From Candidatus Liberibacter solanacearum CLso-ZC1 (GTDB lineage: Bacteria; Pseudomonadota; Alphaproteobacteria; Rhizobiales; Rhizobiaceae), in contig NC_014774.1 in NCBI RefSeq assembly GCF_000183665.1, positions 744,001 through 808,000 on the forward strand: a stretch of DNA of 64,000 nt, read 5' to 3'. This document shows, piece by piece, positions 46,570 to 56,221 of this stretch. A model generated the notes under the pieces. The model made no database searches. It saw only the letters and a program-made list of their open reading frames with translations, and was not told where the DNA came from. Numbering within the stretch: position 1 is the first letter of the stretch; each line of letters begins with the position of its first letter. Position numbers and translations under genes: made by a program.

Positions 46570-47364
46570 TCACACTGTTACCTTTGCAGGAATAGCTGCA
46601 TGCGGTTCATAAGATTCTAGAGTAAAATCTTCATATTGAAAGGAAAACAAATCTACAACATTCGGATTAATGATCATATGGGGTGTTTTTTTTGGAGATC
46701 GAGAAAGTTGCAAGTGAGCTTGCTCAAAATGATTATTATACAAGTGCACATCTCCAAGGGTATGAATAAATTCTCCATACCGAAATCCGATGACACTTGC
46801 TAACATCATCGTCAATAATGAATATGAGGCAATATTAAAAGGTATGCCAAGAAAAACGTCGCCCGAACGTTGGTATAGCTGACATGATAATTTCCCATCA
46901 TCGACATAAAATTGAAATAAACAATGACAGGGAGGTAGCGCCATTTTATCTATTAGCGCAACATTCCAAGCCGATACTATATGGCGACGAGAATACGGAT
47001 CAGTACGTAAACTCCTTATAATAGAAGAAATTTGATCAATAGTATTCCCATCATAATCAGGCCAAGAACGCCACTGCACTCCGTATATGGGTCCAAGATC
47101 ACCATCTTTGCTCGCCCATTCATCCCATATACTGACACCATGTTGATGAAGATAAGAAATATTGCTTCCTCCTTTTAAAAACCAAAGAAGCTCGTAAATA
47201 ACAGACTTCAAATGAACTTTTTTGGTTGTCAACAAAGGGAATCCCTTGGACAAATCAAAACGCATTTGATAACCAAAAGTGCTACGCGTGCCAACACCTG
47301 TACGATCTCGACGATCTGAACCAGACGTAATAACATGACGAAGAAGATTAAGATATTGCCGCAT
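46570..47364 (-). CDS. thyA: Thymidylate synthase
   Basis: Methylates dUMP to dTMP using methylenetetrahydrofolate. Exactly 264 residues, as in E. coli. It has [12 protein letters not shown], the catalytic cysteine in [32 protein letters not shown] and [18 protein letters not shown] at the end. Intact ATG start. The 5' end and leader are partly duplicated upstream at 47469-47575. Confidence 0.95.
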   Translation of the reverse strand: MRQYLNLLRHVITSGSDRRDRTGVGTRSTFGYQMRFDLSKGFPLLTTKKVHLKSVIYELLWFLKGGSNISYLHQHGVSIWDEWASKDGDLGPIYGVQWRSWPDYDGNTIDQISSIIRSLRTDPYSRRHIVSAWNVALIDKMALPPCHCLFQFYVDDGKLSCQLYQRSGDVFLGIPFNIASYSLLTMMLASVIGFRYGEFIHTLGDVHLYNNHFEQAHLQLSRSPKKTPHMIINPNVVDLFSFQYEDFTLESYEPHAAIPAKVTV

Positions 47365-47576
47365 TTTTCTAACCTATTGTTATTTATACAAATATTATTG
47401 AGTTATCTTTTATTACTCTCTTTCCATATAAGCAACAATCATTCCCAACACATCTGAAGTAGAGGTAATAACATGACGAAGAAGATTAAAATACTACTTT
47501 ATTTTCCCAACCTATTATTATTTATAAAAATATTTATTGAGTTATCTTTTATTACTCTCTTCCCATATAAGCCAAA
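47332..47576. repeat. Tandem duplication of the thyA start and leader
   Basis: About 107 bases at 47332-47438 recur at 47469-47575 with roughly 85-90 percent identity. The unit includes the first codons of thyA (ATGACGAAGAAGATTAA on the + strand) and an AT-rich leader, and the second copy runs up to the tmRNA. It probably duplicated promoter sequence. Confidence 0.7.
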
Positions 47577-47584
47577 CACATATA

Positions 47585-47856
47585 TAATATTGATGCCATT
47601 TGGATATAGCGATAAATAGTCTGCGTAATAAGCTTGTTGGACCCGGGGGCGGTACCCGGCGCCTCCACCATAACAATAAGGGGGCGAAATAGGATAGACA
47701 AGGGTGTAAAGGTTGAAAGTTCGCTCGGCATTGTACCACCGTTATCGGACTAAAAATGTAGTTGCAAATGACAACTTCGCTGGAGAAACTCGCCTGGCCG
47801 CTTAGGCAATGCGATTTCTCACTTTAAGCCCTGATGGGTTGCACCATCAGGCGGGG
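47585..47856 (+). ncRNA. ssrA: Circularly permuted tmRNA (two-piece, alphaproteobacterial type)
   Basis: Rescues stalled ribosomes by trans-translation. The acceptor piece comes first: T arm CCGGG-GGCGGTA-CCCGG, then GCCTCCACCA ending at 47670. After a 9-base spacer the coding piece starts GGGGGCGAAATAGGATAGAC (47680), whose GGGGGC pairs with GCCTCC. The tag frame at 47764-47805 encodes ANDNFAGETRLAA then TAG. A hairpin at 47830-47851 (CCTGATGG/CCATCAGG) lies in the 3' pseudoknot part. The outer ends are approximate. Confidence 0.9.
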
Positions 47857-47859
47857 TTT

Positions 47860-47889
47860 GGAGGCACCTGGCAACAGAAGCCTCCTTTT
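47860..47889 (+). terminator. Rho-independent terminator of the tmRNA
   Basis: A GGAGGC/GCCTCC stem (47860-47865 with 47880-47885) followed by TTTT. Confidence 0.7.
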
Positions 47890-48051
47890 AAAAAGCATAG
47901 ATGGGTTTTCTGTCTTACTTCGAAAATATACTGCATTAAAAAAATATACTGCATTAAAAAATAAGAGATGACTTTGTGGCAAAAGTATACTATGAGATTT
48001 CCTCTCCTCAGTCATTAAGTAATGAGTTTTTATTAAATGGATAAATAATCG

Positions 48052-48570
48052 ATGAATCATGATCATATTCGTTATGATATCTTAACTAAAGAAGCGCTTC
48101 GGGGTCTTGTGAAAACCGTACTTGCAGAAACAGCAGCTATTGGATCCCTTCCAGGAGATCATCATTTTTATATAACTTTTGCGACGAATGCTCGAGGAGT
48201 ACGCATCTCACAAAATATTAAAAAAATCTATCCTGAAAAAATAACAATAGTCATTCAAAATCAGTTTTGGGATCTTAAGGTTTTTGACAACCATTTTGAA
48301 GTGGGGCTTTCTTTTTCTAATGTACCAGAACTTCTCTCTATTCCTTTCAATGCTATTCAAGGTTTTTATGATCCATCTGTCAATTTTGAATTAGAATTCG
48401 ATGTTCATCTTTACGATGCAGAAGAAGAATTAGAAAACAAAAAAGGGGAAGTTTTAGGTTTACCTGAAAATTTCAACAAGGACCAATCTCCCGATTCGTT
48501 AGAAAAATTGCCTACGGATAACAAAGAGAAGAAACAAAAAAAAATAAGATGGCTTCGGTGGTATCATTAG
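48052..48570 (+). CDS. sspB: SspB-family adaptor for ClpXP
   Basis: Binds ssrA-tagged proteins and hands them to the ClpXP protease. A 172-residue alphaproteobacterial-type SspB. The folded domain (residues about 1-120) has DHHFYITFATNARGVRIS, EKITIVIQNQFWDLKV, FEVGLSFSNVPELLSIPFNAI and FYDPSVNFELEF. A flexible charged linker follows, ending in a short basic/hydrophobic tail (KKIRWLRWYH) that would dock on ClpX. It lies 160 bases after the tmRNA gene on the same strand, so tag maker and tag receptor are neighbours. Confidence 0.85.
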   Translation: MNHDHIRYDILTKEALRGLVKTVLAETAAIGSLPGDHHFYITFATNARGVRISQNIKKIYPEKITIVIQNQFWDLKVFDNHFEVGLSFSNVPELLSIPFNAIQGFYDPSVNFELEFDVHLYDAEEELENKKGEVLGLPENFNKDQSPDSLEKLPTDNKEKKQKKIRWLRWYH

Positions 48571-48704
48571 ATACCTTTAGAAAAAAATAAATTTTTGCTG
48601 GAAATGATCCATAATATATAAAAATTTATGATCTTATTATCATAAAAAACTATTACGATTGAGCTTTATAAAACTAGAGAATTACCCTCTTCATCTGCAA
48701 AATT

Positions 48705-49667
48705 TTATTTATCTCTCTTCTGTTCAGAAGACTGATCTTTATCTTTTAAAGAACGCAAAGAACCTGATTGAAGTTTATAGTGCTCTATACGCATATGCCA
48801 ATCAGAAAAATCAAAATCCCCCGAAACCTTAGACCATTCGATAGGAATTTTTAGAGGCAATAACTTGGATATATGACCATATGCAGAAAAAACACCAGTA
48901 TAAATAGGATTTTTCTGATCCCAGAAAAAATTTCCATTAAAGTCAAAAACAATAGAATAATCGAGAGATGCAATCTGTACTTTTAAGGGAAAAGAATTAT
49001 TTTGAGCTGGCAAAGTAGCCATTATTTTAAATGAACTCTTATTATCTTCATATTTTCCCCTCCCTTCTACCCCTATAAATCCTTTGATAGAATTAATAGA
49101 TAATGGAGAAGAAATATCTAAAATATTAGCGGATATTTCTAGATTAAGCCCTGATATAAAATATGATTTATCAGATTCTTGATCAATAATTTGAATCCTT
49201 CCCTCATCAATGTGAGATTTTTCCAAAACAATATTATGAATCATGGCCATGATACTATTCTCATGAGAAGAATTGACCTTATTACTCTCTTTAGAAACAT
49301 TAAACATGCCTTTATTTTTAGGGAGATAAAAAGTAACATAAGGTCGATCAATATGCATATCACAAACGCGAATTTCACCAAATAAAAGAGGGAAAAAATG
49401 TACATTAATTGATATTTTTTTTATTCTTGATTCAAAAGAACCATTGTCTCTTTGATCTATACCAATATCTCTAAAAACTATTGCAGGGAAAGGTAAAATG
49501 CTAACTTCAATTCCACGTACTACTATTTTTTTCCCTATAAAAAGAGATGCTTGGCGTTCAATTTTTTCTTGAAAGTCTGTCCAACTTATAAAAAAAGGAA
49601 TCGAAAATGCGCCCAACAATAGAACAGATAATAAAAATACCATACTAATTAATATCCGTCTAAGCAC
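48705..49667 (-). CDS. AsmA-like membrane-anchored protein, short form
   Basis: About 320 residues: one N-terminal membrane helix (SMVFLLSVLLLGAFSIPFFI), then an AsmA-type periplasmic region (EKIERQASLFIGKKIVVRG, LPFPAIVFRDIGI, HFFPLLFGEIRVCDMHIDRP). AsmA family proteins shape outer-membrane lipid transport. Rhizobial relatives are usually much longer, so this is a truncated or minimal form. The GTG at 49667 is chosen because AGGAT lies 8 bases upstream; longer frames back to 49784 lack a site. The C-terminus ends in a charged tail. Confidence 0.65.
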   Translation of the reverse strand: MLRRILISMVFLLSVLLLGAFSIPFFISWTDFQEKIERQASLFIGKKIVVRGIEVSILPFPAIVFRDIGIDQRDNGSFESRIKKISINVHFFPLLFGEIRVCDMHIDRPYVTFYLPKNKGMFNVSKESNKVNSSHENSIMAMIHNIVLEKSHIDEGRIQIIDQESDKSYFISGLNLEISANILDISSPLSINSIKGFIGVEGRGKYEDNKSSFKIMATLPAQNNSFPLKVQIASLDYSIVFDFNGNFFWDQKNPIYTGVFSAYGHISKLLPLKIPIEWSKVSGDFDFSDWHMRIEHYKLQSGSLRSLKDKDQSSEQKRDK

Positions 49668-49912
49668 AATGATAATCCTGTTTAAAAAAGGAACAACAAA
49701 CGAATGAAAAATCACATTGCAATCTTCCTTCAATATTCTCATACAAAAAAATTCAATTGATGTATTATTAAAGGAACCTAACACGGACTGTACTATGATT
49801 ATAGTGACTGATGAGTAGAAAAATAATAACAGAAAAAGTAAATTATTGAGAAAAATATTTTTATAAAAAAGTTAAATATTTTATATCATATCCCATTCAA
49901 ACCATAACTGTT

Positions 49913-50485
49913 TTATTTCCTACTATCAAAAGGAAATATGTTTATTTCCACACGTTGATTGTTCTTACGCCCTTCCTGAGTATCATTCGTATCAATGGGA
50001 CGTTTGTAAGCAAATCCTTGAGGAGGCGCAAATCTATCTGGAGAAACACCTTTCTCTATTAAATAATCAGTAATAATTTGAGACCTTTGCTGTGAAATTA
50101 ATAAGTTGTATTCTAATGTTCCAATGGAATCCGTATGTCCAGTAATTGCAATTTTTGTACTTGGAAATTTGTTCAAAGTAGTGGCAATGGAATTTAAAAC
50201 GGGTACAATGTCTTTGTGCAAAATTGAACCGCTCGAAAATGCTATATGCACTGGTATATGACATGTAATCTGATCATACTTGCGAATAATACTAACATCC
50301 ACATCCTGCAATTGCATACGCAACTCGTCTTCTGCTTTATCTAAATGACTTCCAAAATTTGGTTTAATGAGAATAATGTTATTTTCATTATTTAATTTCT
50401 TTGAAAATAGTTTATGATTGCCTTTATTAGAACACCCTGACAAAGCAGTCATTACAACCATTAAAGCACCTGTTCTTTTTATCAT
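49913..50485 (-). CDS. OmpA-domain lipoprotein (Pal-like)
   Basis: About 190 residues. A lipoprotein signal with lipobox ALSGC (Cys near residue 18) and a linker are followed by an OmpA/MotB peptidoglycan-binding domain (about 80-185): VHIAFSSGSILHKD, TKIAITGHTDSIGTLEYNLLIS, QRSQIITDYLIEKGV, GRKNNQRVEINIF. It would tether the outer membrane to the wall. Start at 50485 (AGGA 9 bases upstream); an ATG three codons earlier is possible. No tol genes are nearby, so it may not be Pal itself. Confidence 0.8.
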   Translation of the reverse strand: MIKRTGALMVVMTALSGCSNKGNHKLFSKKLNNENNIILIKPNFGSHLDKAEDELRMQLQDVDVSIIRKYDQITCHIPVHIAFSSGSILHKDIVPVLNSIATTLNKFPSTKIAITGHTDSIGTLEYNLLISQQRSQIITDYLIEKGVSPDRFAPPQGFAYKRPIDTNDTQEGRKNNQRVEINIFPFDSRK

Positions 50486-50618
50486 TCCAACCATTCCTAT
50501 TTATTATGAGCAAAATATTCTATTTTAGCCTCTTATAACTTATCGTCTATGTATAATATATATTGATTTCTTGTATTTTTATCAAATCTTTGTAAAATGA
50601 TTTCCACGTAATATTCAA

Positions 50619-52664
50619 ATGGTTATAGGTGGCGCAGTGCAGCAAGATGATAAAAAATCTTATTTTCTTAATATCTCACCAGCTAATATCATCGATTCGC
50701 ACAACTATCTTGAAGGATTAAATCCTCAACAAGTACACGCCATTACCTTTACTGATAAATACCCTCTTCTCATATTGGCAGGGGCTGGTACTGGCAAAAC
50801 GACAGTTTTAATAGCCCGTATGTTGCATTTAATTTATCAGAAGAAAATCCCTGCTTCGAAAATTCTTGCTATGACTTTTACCAATCAAGCAATCCAAGAA
50901 ATGAAAAATAGATTGGCTTGTTTGAGTGGTCATATCCCCCAGATTCAAACTTTTCATTCTTTTAGTGCAAGCATATTACGACAACATGGCAATGTCGTTG
51001 GTCTTCCGACTGATTTCACTATTCTTGATTCAGGTGATAGTCGCACAATTATCAAAGAAATACTGAAAAAAAACAAAATAGACGAAAAAAAGTGGTCTAT
51101 TTATCAGGTTACAGATAAAATCGATTATTGGCAAAACCATGGTTGGAATCCAGAAAATATTCCTGAATCTTCTTTATCTGAAGATGAAATAATTCCAAAA
51201 GAAATCTACATTGATTATGTCGATCATCTCCAAAAAACAAAAAGCTGTGACTTTGGTGGATTGATTTTAAAAGCCATAGAAGCATTACATCATCCACATA
51301 TTTTAAAATACTATCATCAAAAACTTTCCTATATCATGGTCGATGAATATCAAGATATTAATACCGCACAATATTTATTGTTACGATTATTGTGTCAAAA
51401 AGAAGATAAGCAAGACAATGCTTCTATTTGTTGTGTTGGTGATGAAGATCAATGTATTTACGAATGGCGCGGAGCACAATTTTCTCATATCATCAATTTT
51501 CAAAAAGATTTTAAAGAGGCTAGTATAATTAAACTTGAGCAAAATTATCGCTCAACTTCTCATATTCTTAATACAGCCAACAAGCTTATTGCTCATAATA
51601 AACAACGATTTAATAAAAATCTATTTACCAAACGCCATTGCCCTGATGATTCCAAAGTAACAATACATGTCAGTCAAAATGATACTTCTGAATTATCAAC
51701 CATCATCACAGAAATCAGGAAAATTCAAAACACAGGAATGTCTTTAAACAATATAGCTATTCTTGTGCGTACAGCTTGGCAAACACGCAAATTTGAAGAT
51801 GCGTTCATTGAAGAAAAAATCCCCTACAAAGTAATAGGAGGAAGTTTTTATGATCGCCAAGAAATTCGCGATTCCTTCGCTTATTTTCGCTTAATATGTC
51901 AAGGAAATAATGAACAAGATTTTAAGCGTATCATCAACCTTCCTAAGAGAGGAATAGGAAAAGAAAGCTTTAGAAAAATCCAAAATCATGCCGCCCAGCG
52001 TCAAATATCTTTACTTGAAGCCAGCGAAGAACTCATTAAGAATAATGAATTTCGCCCTCAGATACGTAAATCATTGCATACTTTTGTTAATGAGATTCGT
52101 CGTTGGAATAGTCTAACCAATCAAACAAACCCTATGCACCTTGCGCAGATGATCCTTGAAGAAAGCGGTTATATTGCCATGTGGAAAAATGATAAATCTT
52201 CAGAAAAATCGCAAGAGCGCCTTGAGAACATAAAAGAACTCATATCTAAAATAGAACAATATGAAACTTTGCCAAGTTATATTCTCCAAGCCCCCCTCAG
52301 AGAGGGTGTAGGTCCTTCTGTCATTAATCCTAATTACCTCCAAATCATGACCTTACATGCTGCTAAAGGACTAGAATTTGATACCGTCTTTATTCCAGGA
52401 TGGGAGCAAGGGCTTCTTCCCCACCAACTTTCACTCAACGAAGGCGATTTAGAAGGAGAACGCCGACTCGCATACATGGGGATTACGCGTGCAAAAAACA
52501 ATTGTCATCTTTTTTATACTATCAATCGACGAACACATGATTTTACCCGCACAGAAAGATATCAACCATCCGAAGTATCGCAATTTTTAATAGAAATCTA
52601 TGATCCTTCTCATGTCCAAGAAATTATTCACGATAATATTTATGGTTCTTTTTCCAATAGTTAG
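50619..52664 (+). CDS. UvrD/PcrA-family DNA helicase
   Basis: A superfamily 1 3'-5' helicase of repair and replication, 681 residues. Motifs in order: LNPQQVHAIT (Q motif), Walker A LAGAGTGKT, AMTFTNQAIQEMKNRL, DEYQDINTAQ (motif II), VGDEDQCIYEWRGAQ (III), LEQNYRST (IV), MTLHAAKGLEFDTVFIPGWEQGLLP (V) and RRLAYMGITRAK (VI). Shorter than E. coli UvrD at the C-terminus, without the Mfd/RNA polymerase-binding Tudor-like end being evident. ATG start. Confidence 0.9.
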   Translation: MVIGGAVQQDDKKSYFLNISPANIIDSHNYLEGLNPQQVHAITFTDKYPLLILAGAGTGKTTVLIARMLHLIYQKKIPASKILAMTFTNQAIQEMKNRLACLSGHIPQIQTFHSFSASILRQHGNVVGLPTDFTILDSGDSRTIIKEILKKNKIDEKKWSIYQVTDKIDYWQNHGWNPENIPESSLSEDEIIPKEIYIDYVDHLQKTKSCDFGGLILKAIEALHHPHILKYYHQKLSYIMVDEYQDINTAQYLLLRLLCQKEDKQDNASICCVGDEDQCIYEWRGAQFSHIINFQKDFKEASIIKLEQNYRSTSHILNTANKLIAHNKQRFNKNLFTKRHCPDDSKVTIHVSQNDTSELSTIITEIRKIQNTGMSLNNIAILVRTAWQTRKFEDAFIEEKIPYKVIGGSFYDRQEIRDSFAYFRLICQGNNEQDFKRIINLPKRGIGKESFRKIQNHAAQRQISLLEASEELIKNNEFRPQIRKSLHTFVNEIRRWNSLTNQTNPMHLAQMILEESGYIAMWKNDKSSEKSQERLENIKELISKIEQYETLPSYILQAPLREGVGPSVINPNYLQIMTLHAAKGLEFDTVFIPGWEQGLLPHQLSLNEGDLEGERRLAYMGITRAKNNCHLFYTINRRTHDFTRTERYQPSEVSQFLIEIYDPSHVQEIIHDNIYGSFSNS

Positions 52665-52924
52665 GATCAAACATATAAACAAAGTTATCCTGTTCATAAA
52701 AAGATGATCAGATTTGAAGTTGATGATCTAATACGACATGAAAAAAGCGGCATAGCAGGTATATTTCACATATTTCAGACAACAAATTTCAAATTCAACT
52801 TGATTACCATAAGCCCAAAAATATGAAATAATAACGTAAATATCAATAATTAAGATTGATCATTACCCTCATTGAGAATATTTTTATAGAGTACTGAGAG
52901 CCCAAAAAGAAAACTTAAAACGAT

Positions 52925-53318
52925 ACCAGTTGGCCTATAAGCCGGGTTCTGTATATTTCCATAGAGGAAAATGGCAACCATCCATCTAGGATGATATTTA
53001 CATACCACCTCATGCAACCTACCCGGATAGCTAGATCGAAAACAAATCGGGAGTATTGCTACTCCGCGCTATCCCTATTTGGTCTTGCTCCCAACGGGGT
53101 TTACCCTGCCATTTCTGTTACCAGAAACGCGGTGAGCTCTTACCTCGCCATTTCACCCTTACTTTTATTGTTATAAAAGCGGTATATTTTCTGTGGCACT
53201 TTCCCTAAAGTCACCTTTGCCGGACGTTATCCGGCGTTGAGTTTTCGTGGAGCCCGGACTTTCCTCACCCAATCAGGTATAATCCCAATAAAGCGCGGTC
53301 ACCCAGCCAACTGGCCCA
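52925..53318 (-). ncRNA. rnpB: RNase P RNA
   Basis: Catalytic RNA that matures tRNA 5' ends. Read on the - strand, it begins with GGGCCAGTTGGCTGGGTGACC, followed by the conserved GAGGAAAGTCCGGGCTCC, and closes with the pairing partner near 52930 (AGAACCCGGCTTATAGGCCA). This is the typical type A layout of alphaproteobacteria, about 390 bases. Ends are approximate. Confidence 0.9.
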
Positions 53319-53501
53319 TGGATATTAGCGAAAATATCTCATAAATACCATAGGAAAAAATCTTTTATGACAAAAAATATGCCTCCATAAAAGCAAAAAA
53401 AAGCAAATCATCTCATCGTTATAAAATATAAATATTTCTTTTATTTTGCTCATTGATTTGACATAATCGTTCTTAGGAAATAATGAGAATGTGTGGTTTT
53501 T

Positions 53502-53993
53502 ATGACTTTTAAAGGACATTGTATCTTTGCGTTAGCGAGTGTTATTCTTGCTAAAAAAGTGAGTTTTTCACCTGCTCTTGCAGAGGGTGAATGGGGTATA
53601 ATCGCTCTAGGAGCGTTGTTATCTTGTCTTTTGCCAGACATTGATCATTCTCAATCTTTCATCTCAAGGCATCTGAAAATTATTTCTTTTTTCACTTCAT
53701 ATATATTAAAGCATAGAGGCTTTACACATAGTATACTGGCCGTTATCTTATATGTTGAATGCATCCATCAATTTTTCCCATCAACACTGATTCCTTATCA
53801 GGATTTTCAAGATGCGATGATTATTGGTTATGTAAGCCATCTTGTCGCCGATATCCTCACTCCAGCTGGCATACCATTATTATGGCCCTGTCCTTGGCGA
53901 TTTTGTTTACCTGTATTACACCCTAATTCTTCCGTTAGAGAGATATTATTTTGCGTATTATTTCTTATTTATGCTACAGTAGTCATTCACTAA
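53502..53993 (+). CDS. YdjM-like membrane-bound metal-dependent hydrolase
   Basis: About 163 residues with four hydrophobic helices. Family metal-site motifs: SCLLPDIDHSQS, HRGFTHSI and GYVSHLVADILTPAGIPLLWP. This is the DUF457/YdjM family, LexA-regulated in enterics; no LexA box was recognised here. The ATG at 53502 is chosen over a GTG three codons earlier. The substrate is unknown. Confidence 0.8.
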   Translation: MTFKGHCIFALASVILAKKVSFSPALAEGEWGIIALGALLSCLLPDIDHSQSFISRHLKIISFFTSYILKHRGFTHSILAVILYVECIHQFFPSTLIPYQDFQDAMIIGYVSHLVADILTPAGIPLLWPCPWRFCLPVLHPNSSVREILFCVLFLIYATVVIH

Positions 53994-54156
53994 ATTAACC
54001 AAAACTACTTTTTTATAGATAAAAATATAAATGTATAAAAAAATAACGCTATTCTAAAAGAAGACTTTTATAAATACAATCTATTAAAAATTAACATTGA
54101 TTTATAGGATTGCAGAGTAATAAAATTAGATGTTTTTGTAATTGAAAAATTTAAAT

Positions 54157-55206
54157 ATGAAAAAAATATCCACTATATCCGTTCCCATGCGTTGGATTGG
54201 GCCTATAAAAATAACGGGAAACGTTGTCCAAGATCAAGTTAACGTCCCTCTTGCGACATATGAATCTCCTCTTTGGAATTCCGTTAAAAGAGGTGCATAT
54301 ATATCAATGCTTTGTCAAGATGGCATACGTGCGACGCTTATTGATGAACGCATGACGCGTTCTATTTTTTTCGAGACAGAACATGCTGAAATGGCCTTGA
54401 AAGCACTCCAAGAAATAACCATTAGAAAAAAAGAAATAGAACAAATTGTAGAACAAACAAGCCAATTTACTCGTTTTATTCAGTTACATTCCCAAATAGC
54501 AGCCAATCTTCTCTTCTTGCGCCTTGAGTTTTCTACAGGAGACGCTTCGGGACATAACATGGTAACAAAAGCAGCTGATGCCGTTATGACTTGGATACTA
54601 TCACAATGGACTTATTTGCGTTATGGATCTATTTCTGGAAATATTTGCTCCGATAAAAAAGCAACCGCAATCAATGGCATAATGGGAAGAGGAAAAAATT
54701 TTGTAGCAGAAATAACCATCAATCGCCAAATATGCCAAAAATATTTACGCACTTCTCCAGAAAATATTGTCCGCCTTAATACGCATAAAAATTTGATAGG
54801 AACTTTTTTAGCCGGAGGTATACGCTCAGCCAATGCTCATTTTGCCAATATGTTGCTTGCTTACTATTTGGCAACAGGACAAGATGCCGCTAACATTGTT
54901 GAAGGATCTCAAGGTTTAACCTACGCTCAATTACAGGATGATTCCCTTTACTTTTCTTGTACGATTCCAAATTTAATTCTAGGATGCGTGGGAAATGGTA
55001 AAAATATTCCTGCTACTAAGAAAAATCTAGCAGAACTAGGATGTACTGAAAAACGAAAAAATGGAGAAAATGCTCGTCGTCTTGCTGCTATTTGTGCGGC
55101 AACCGTGCTCTGCGGAGAATTATCTCTCATTGCTGCTCAAACTAATCCTGGGGAACTTATGAAAGCACATCTGCTCCTAGAAAGGATGCATTTAAATGGT
55201 GAATGA
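54157..55206 (+). CDS. Hydroxymethylglutaryl-CoA reductase
   Basis: Reduces HMG-CoA to mevalonate, the committed step. About 349 residues with VPMRWIGPIKITG, FLRLEFSTGDASGHNMVTKAAD (catalytic and cofactor region), DKKATAINGIMGRGK (catalytic Lys) and AGGIRSANAHFANMLLAYYLATGQDAANIVEGSQG. It begins the six-gene mevalonate operon and overlaps the next gene by 11 bases. ATG at 54157; a TTG at 54142 is an unlikely alternative. Confidence 0.9.
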   Translation: MKKISTISVPMRWIGPIKITGNVVQDQVNVPLATYESPLWNSVKRGAYISMLCQDGIRATLIDERMTRSIFFETEHAEMALKALQEITIRKKEIEQIVEQTSQFTRFIQLHSQIAANLLFLRLEFSTGDASGHNMVTKAADAVMTWILSQWTYLRYGSISGNICSDKKATAINGIMGRGKNFVAEITINRQICQKYLRTSPENIVRLNTHKNLIGTFLAGGIRSANAHFANMLLAYYLATGQDAANIVEGSQGLTYAQLQDDSLYFSCTIPNLILGCVGNGKNIPATKKNLAELGCTEKRKNGENARRLAAICAATVLCGELSLIAAQTNPGELMKAHLLLERMHLNGE

Positions 55207-56218
55207 TCGTAAAATCGACCATATAAACATCATCTGCAAAGATTCTCATATAGATCGCAAAAAAAATTTTTTTGATGATTGGCATCTTATGCATAGAGCT
55301 TTACCAGAAATATCTCTTGATGATGTTGATCCATCCGTTGATTTTTTAGGAAAAAAAATATCCTTCCCTCTTCTTATTTCCTCGATGACAGGAGGAAATC
55401 ATAAACTTATACAGCGCATCAATCGTAATTTAGCCATTGCAGCAGAAAAAACAAAAGTTGCTATGGCTGTCGGCTCACAAAGAGTCATGTTTACTGATCC
55501 CCAAGCTGTCAAAAGTTTTGAACTACGTCAATATGCTCCTCATACGGTTCTTATCTCTAATTTAGGTGCAGTTCAATTAAATTATAACTTTGGTATCAAA
55601 GAAGCAAATCAAGCCGTTCATGTTTTGGGAGCAGACGGGCTGTTTCTTCACCTTAATCCATTGCAAGAAGTCATCCAGCTCAATGGTAATACTAATTTTG
55701 CTAATTTGAGTTCAAAGATTTCTCTGTTATCATCAGAAATGGATATCCCTATTATTCTTAAAGAAGTAGGCTGTGGAATGTCTCCTATGGATATAGAATT
55801 AGGATTAAAAGCAGGTATTCGCTATTTTGATCTTGCTGGACGAGGAGGAACATCTTGGAGTCGTGTCGAAAGTCATCGCGATATCACCGATAATGCTGGA
55901 ATATTTTTTCAAGATTGGGGAATTCCAACACCTTATGCCTTAGAAATGGCTCGTCCATACTGTAAAAAGGCAAAATTTATTTCTAGTGGAGGAATCCGTA
56001 ATGGAATGGATATATTGAAATCTATTATTTTAGGAGCCTCGATCGGAGGTCTTGCCTCACCTTTTTTAAAACCAGCAATGGATTCATCCGAATCAGTTAT
56101 TAGTGTAATAGAATCTCTTCGTAAGGAGTTCGTCATATCAATGTTTTTACTAGGCATTAAACGTGTTGAAGAGTTATACTTGAATACATCTCTTGTACGA
56201 CATCAACGGAGTATGTGA
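55196..56218 (+). CDS. fni: Type 2 isopentenyl-diphosphate delta-isomerase (FMN-dependent)
   Basis: Interconverts isopentenyl and dimethylallyl diphosphate. A 340-residue TIM-barrel flavoenzyme: RKIDHINI at the start, LISSMTGGNH (FMN site), MAVGSQR, ISNLGAVQL, LFLHLNPLQEVIQLNGNTNF, KEVGCGMS, DLAGRGGTSW, SSGGIRNGMDILKSIILGA. AAAGGA precedes the ATG, which lies inside the reductase gene. Confidence 0.95.
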   Translation: MVNDRKIDHINIICKDSHIDRKKNFFDDWHLMHRALPEISLDDVDPSVDFLGKKISFPLLISSMTGGNHKLIQRINRNLAIAAEKTKVAMAVGSQRVMFTDPQAVKSFELRQYAPHTVLISNLGAVQLNYNFGIKEANQAVHVLGADGLFLHLNPLQEVIQLNGNTNFANLSSKISLLSSEMDIPIILKEVGCGMSPMDIELGLKAGIRYFDLAGRGGTSWSRVESHRDITDNAGIFFQDWGIPTPYALEMARPYCKKAKFISSGGIRNGMDILKSIILGASIGGLASPFLKPAMDSSESVISVIESLRKEFVISMFLLGIKRVEELYLNTSLVRHQRSM

Positions 56219-56221
56219 TCC

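Noticed and set aside
47542..48066. Short frames on the - strand across 47542-47739 and 47824-48066
   Set aside because: They cover the tmRNA gene and its terminator; RNA structure explains the sequence.
52991..53176. 61-codon frame on the + strand
   Set aside because: It lies inside RNase P RNA on the opposite strand.
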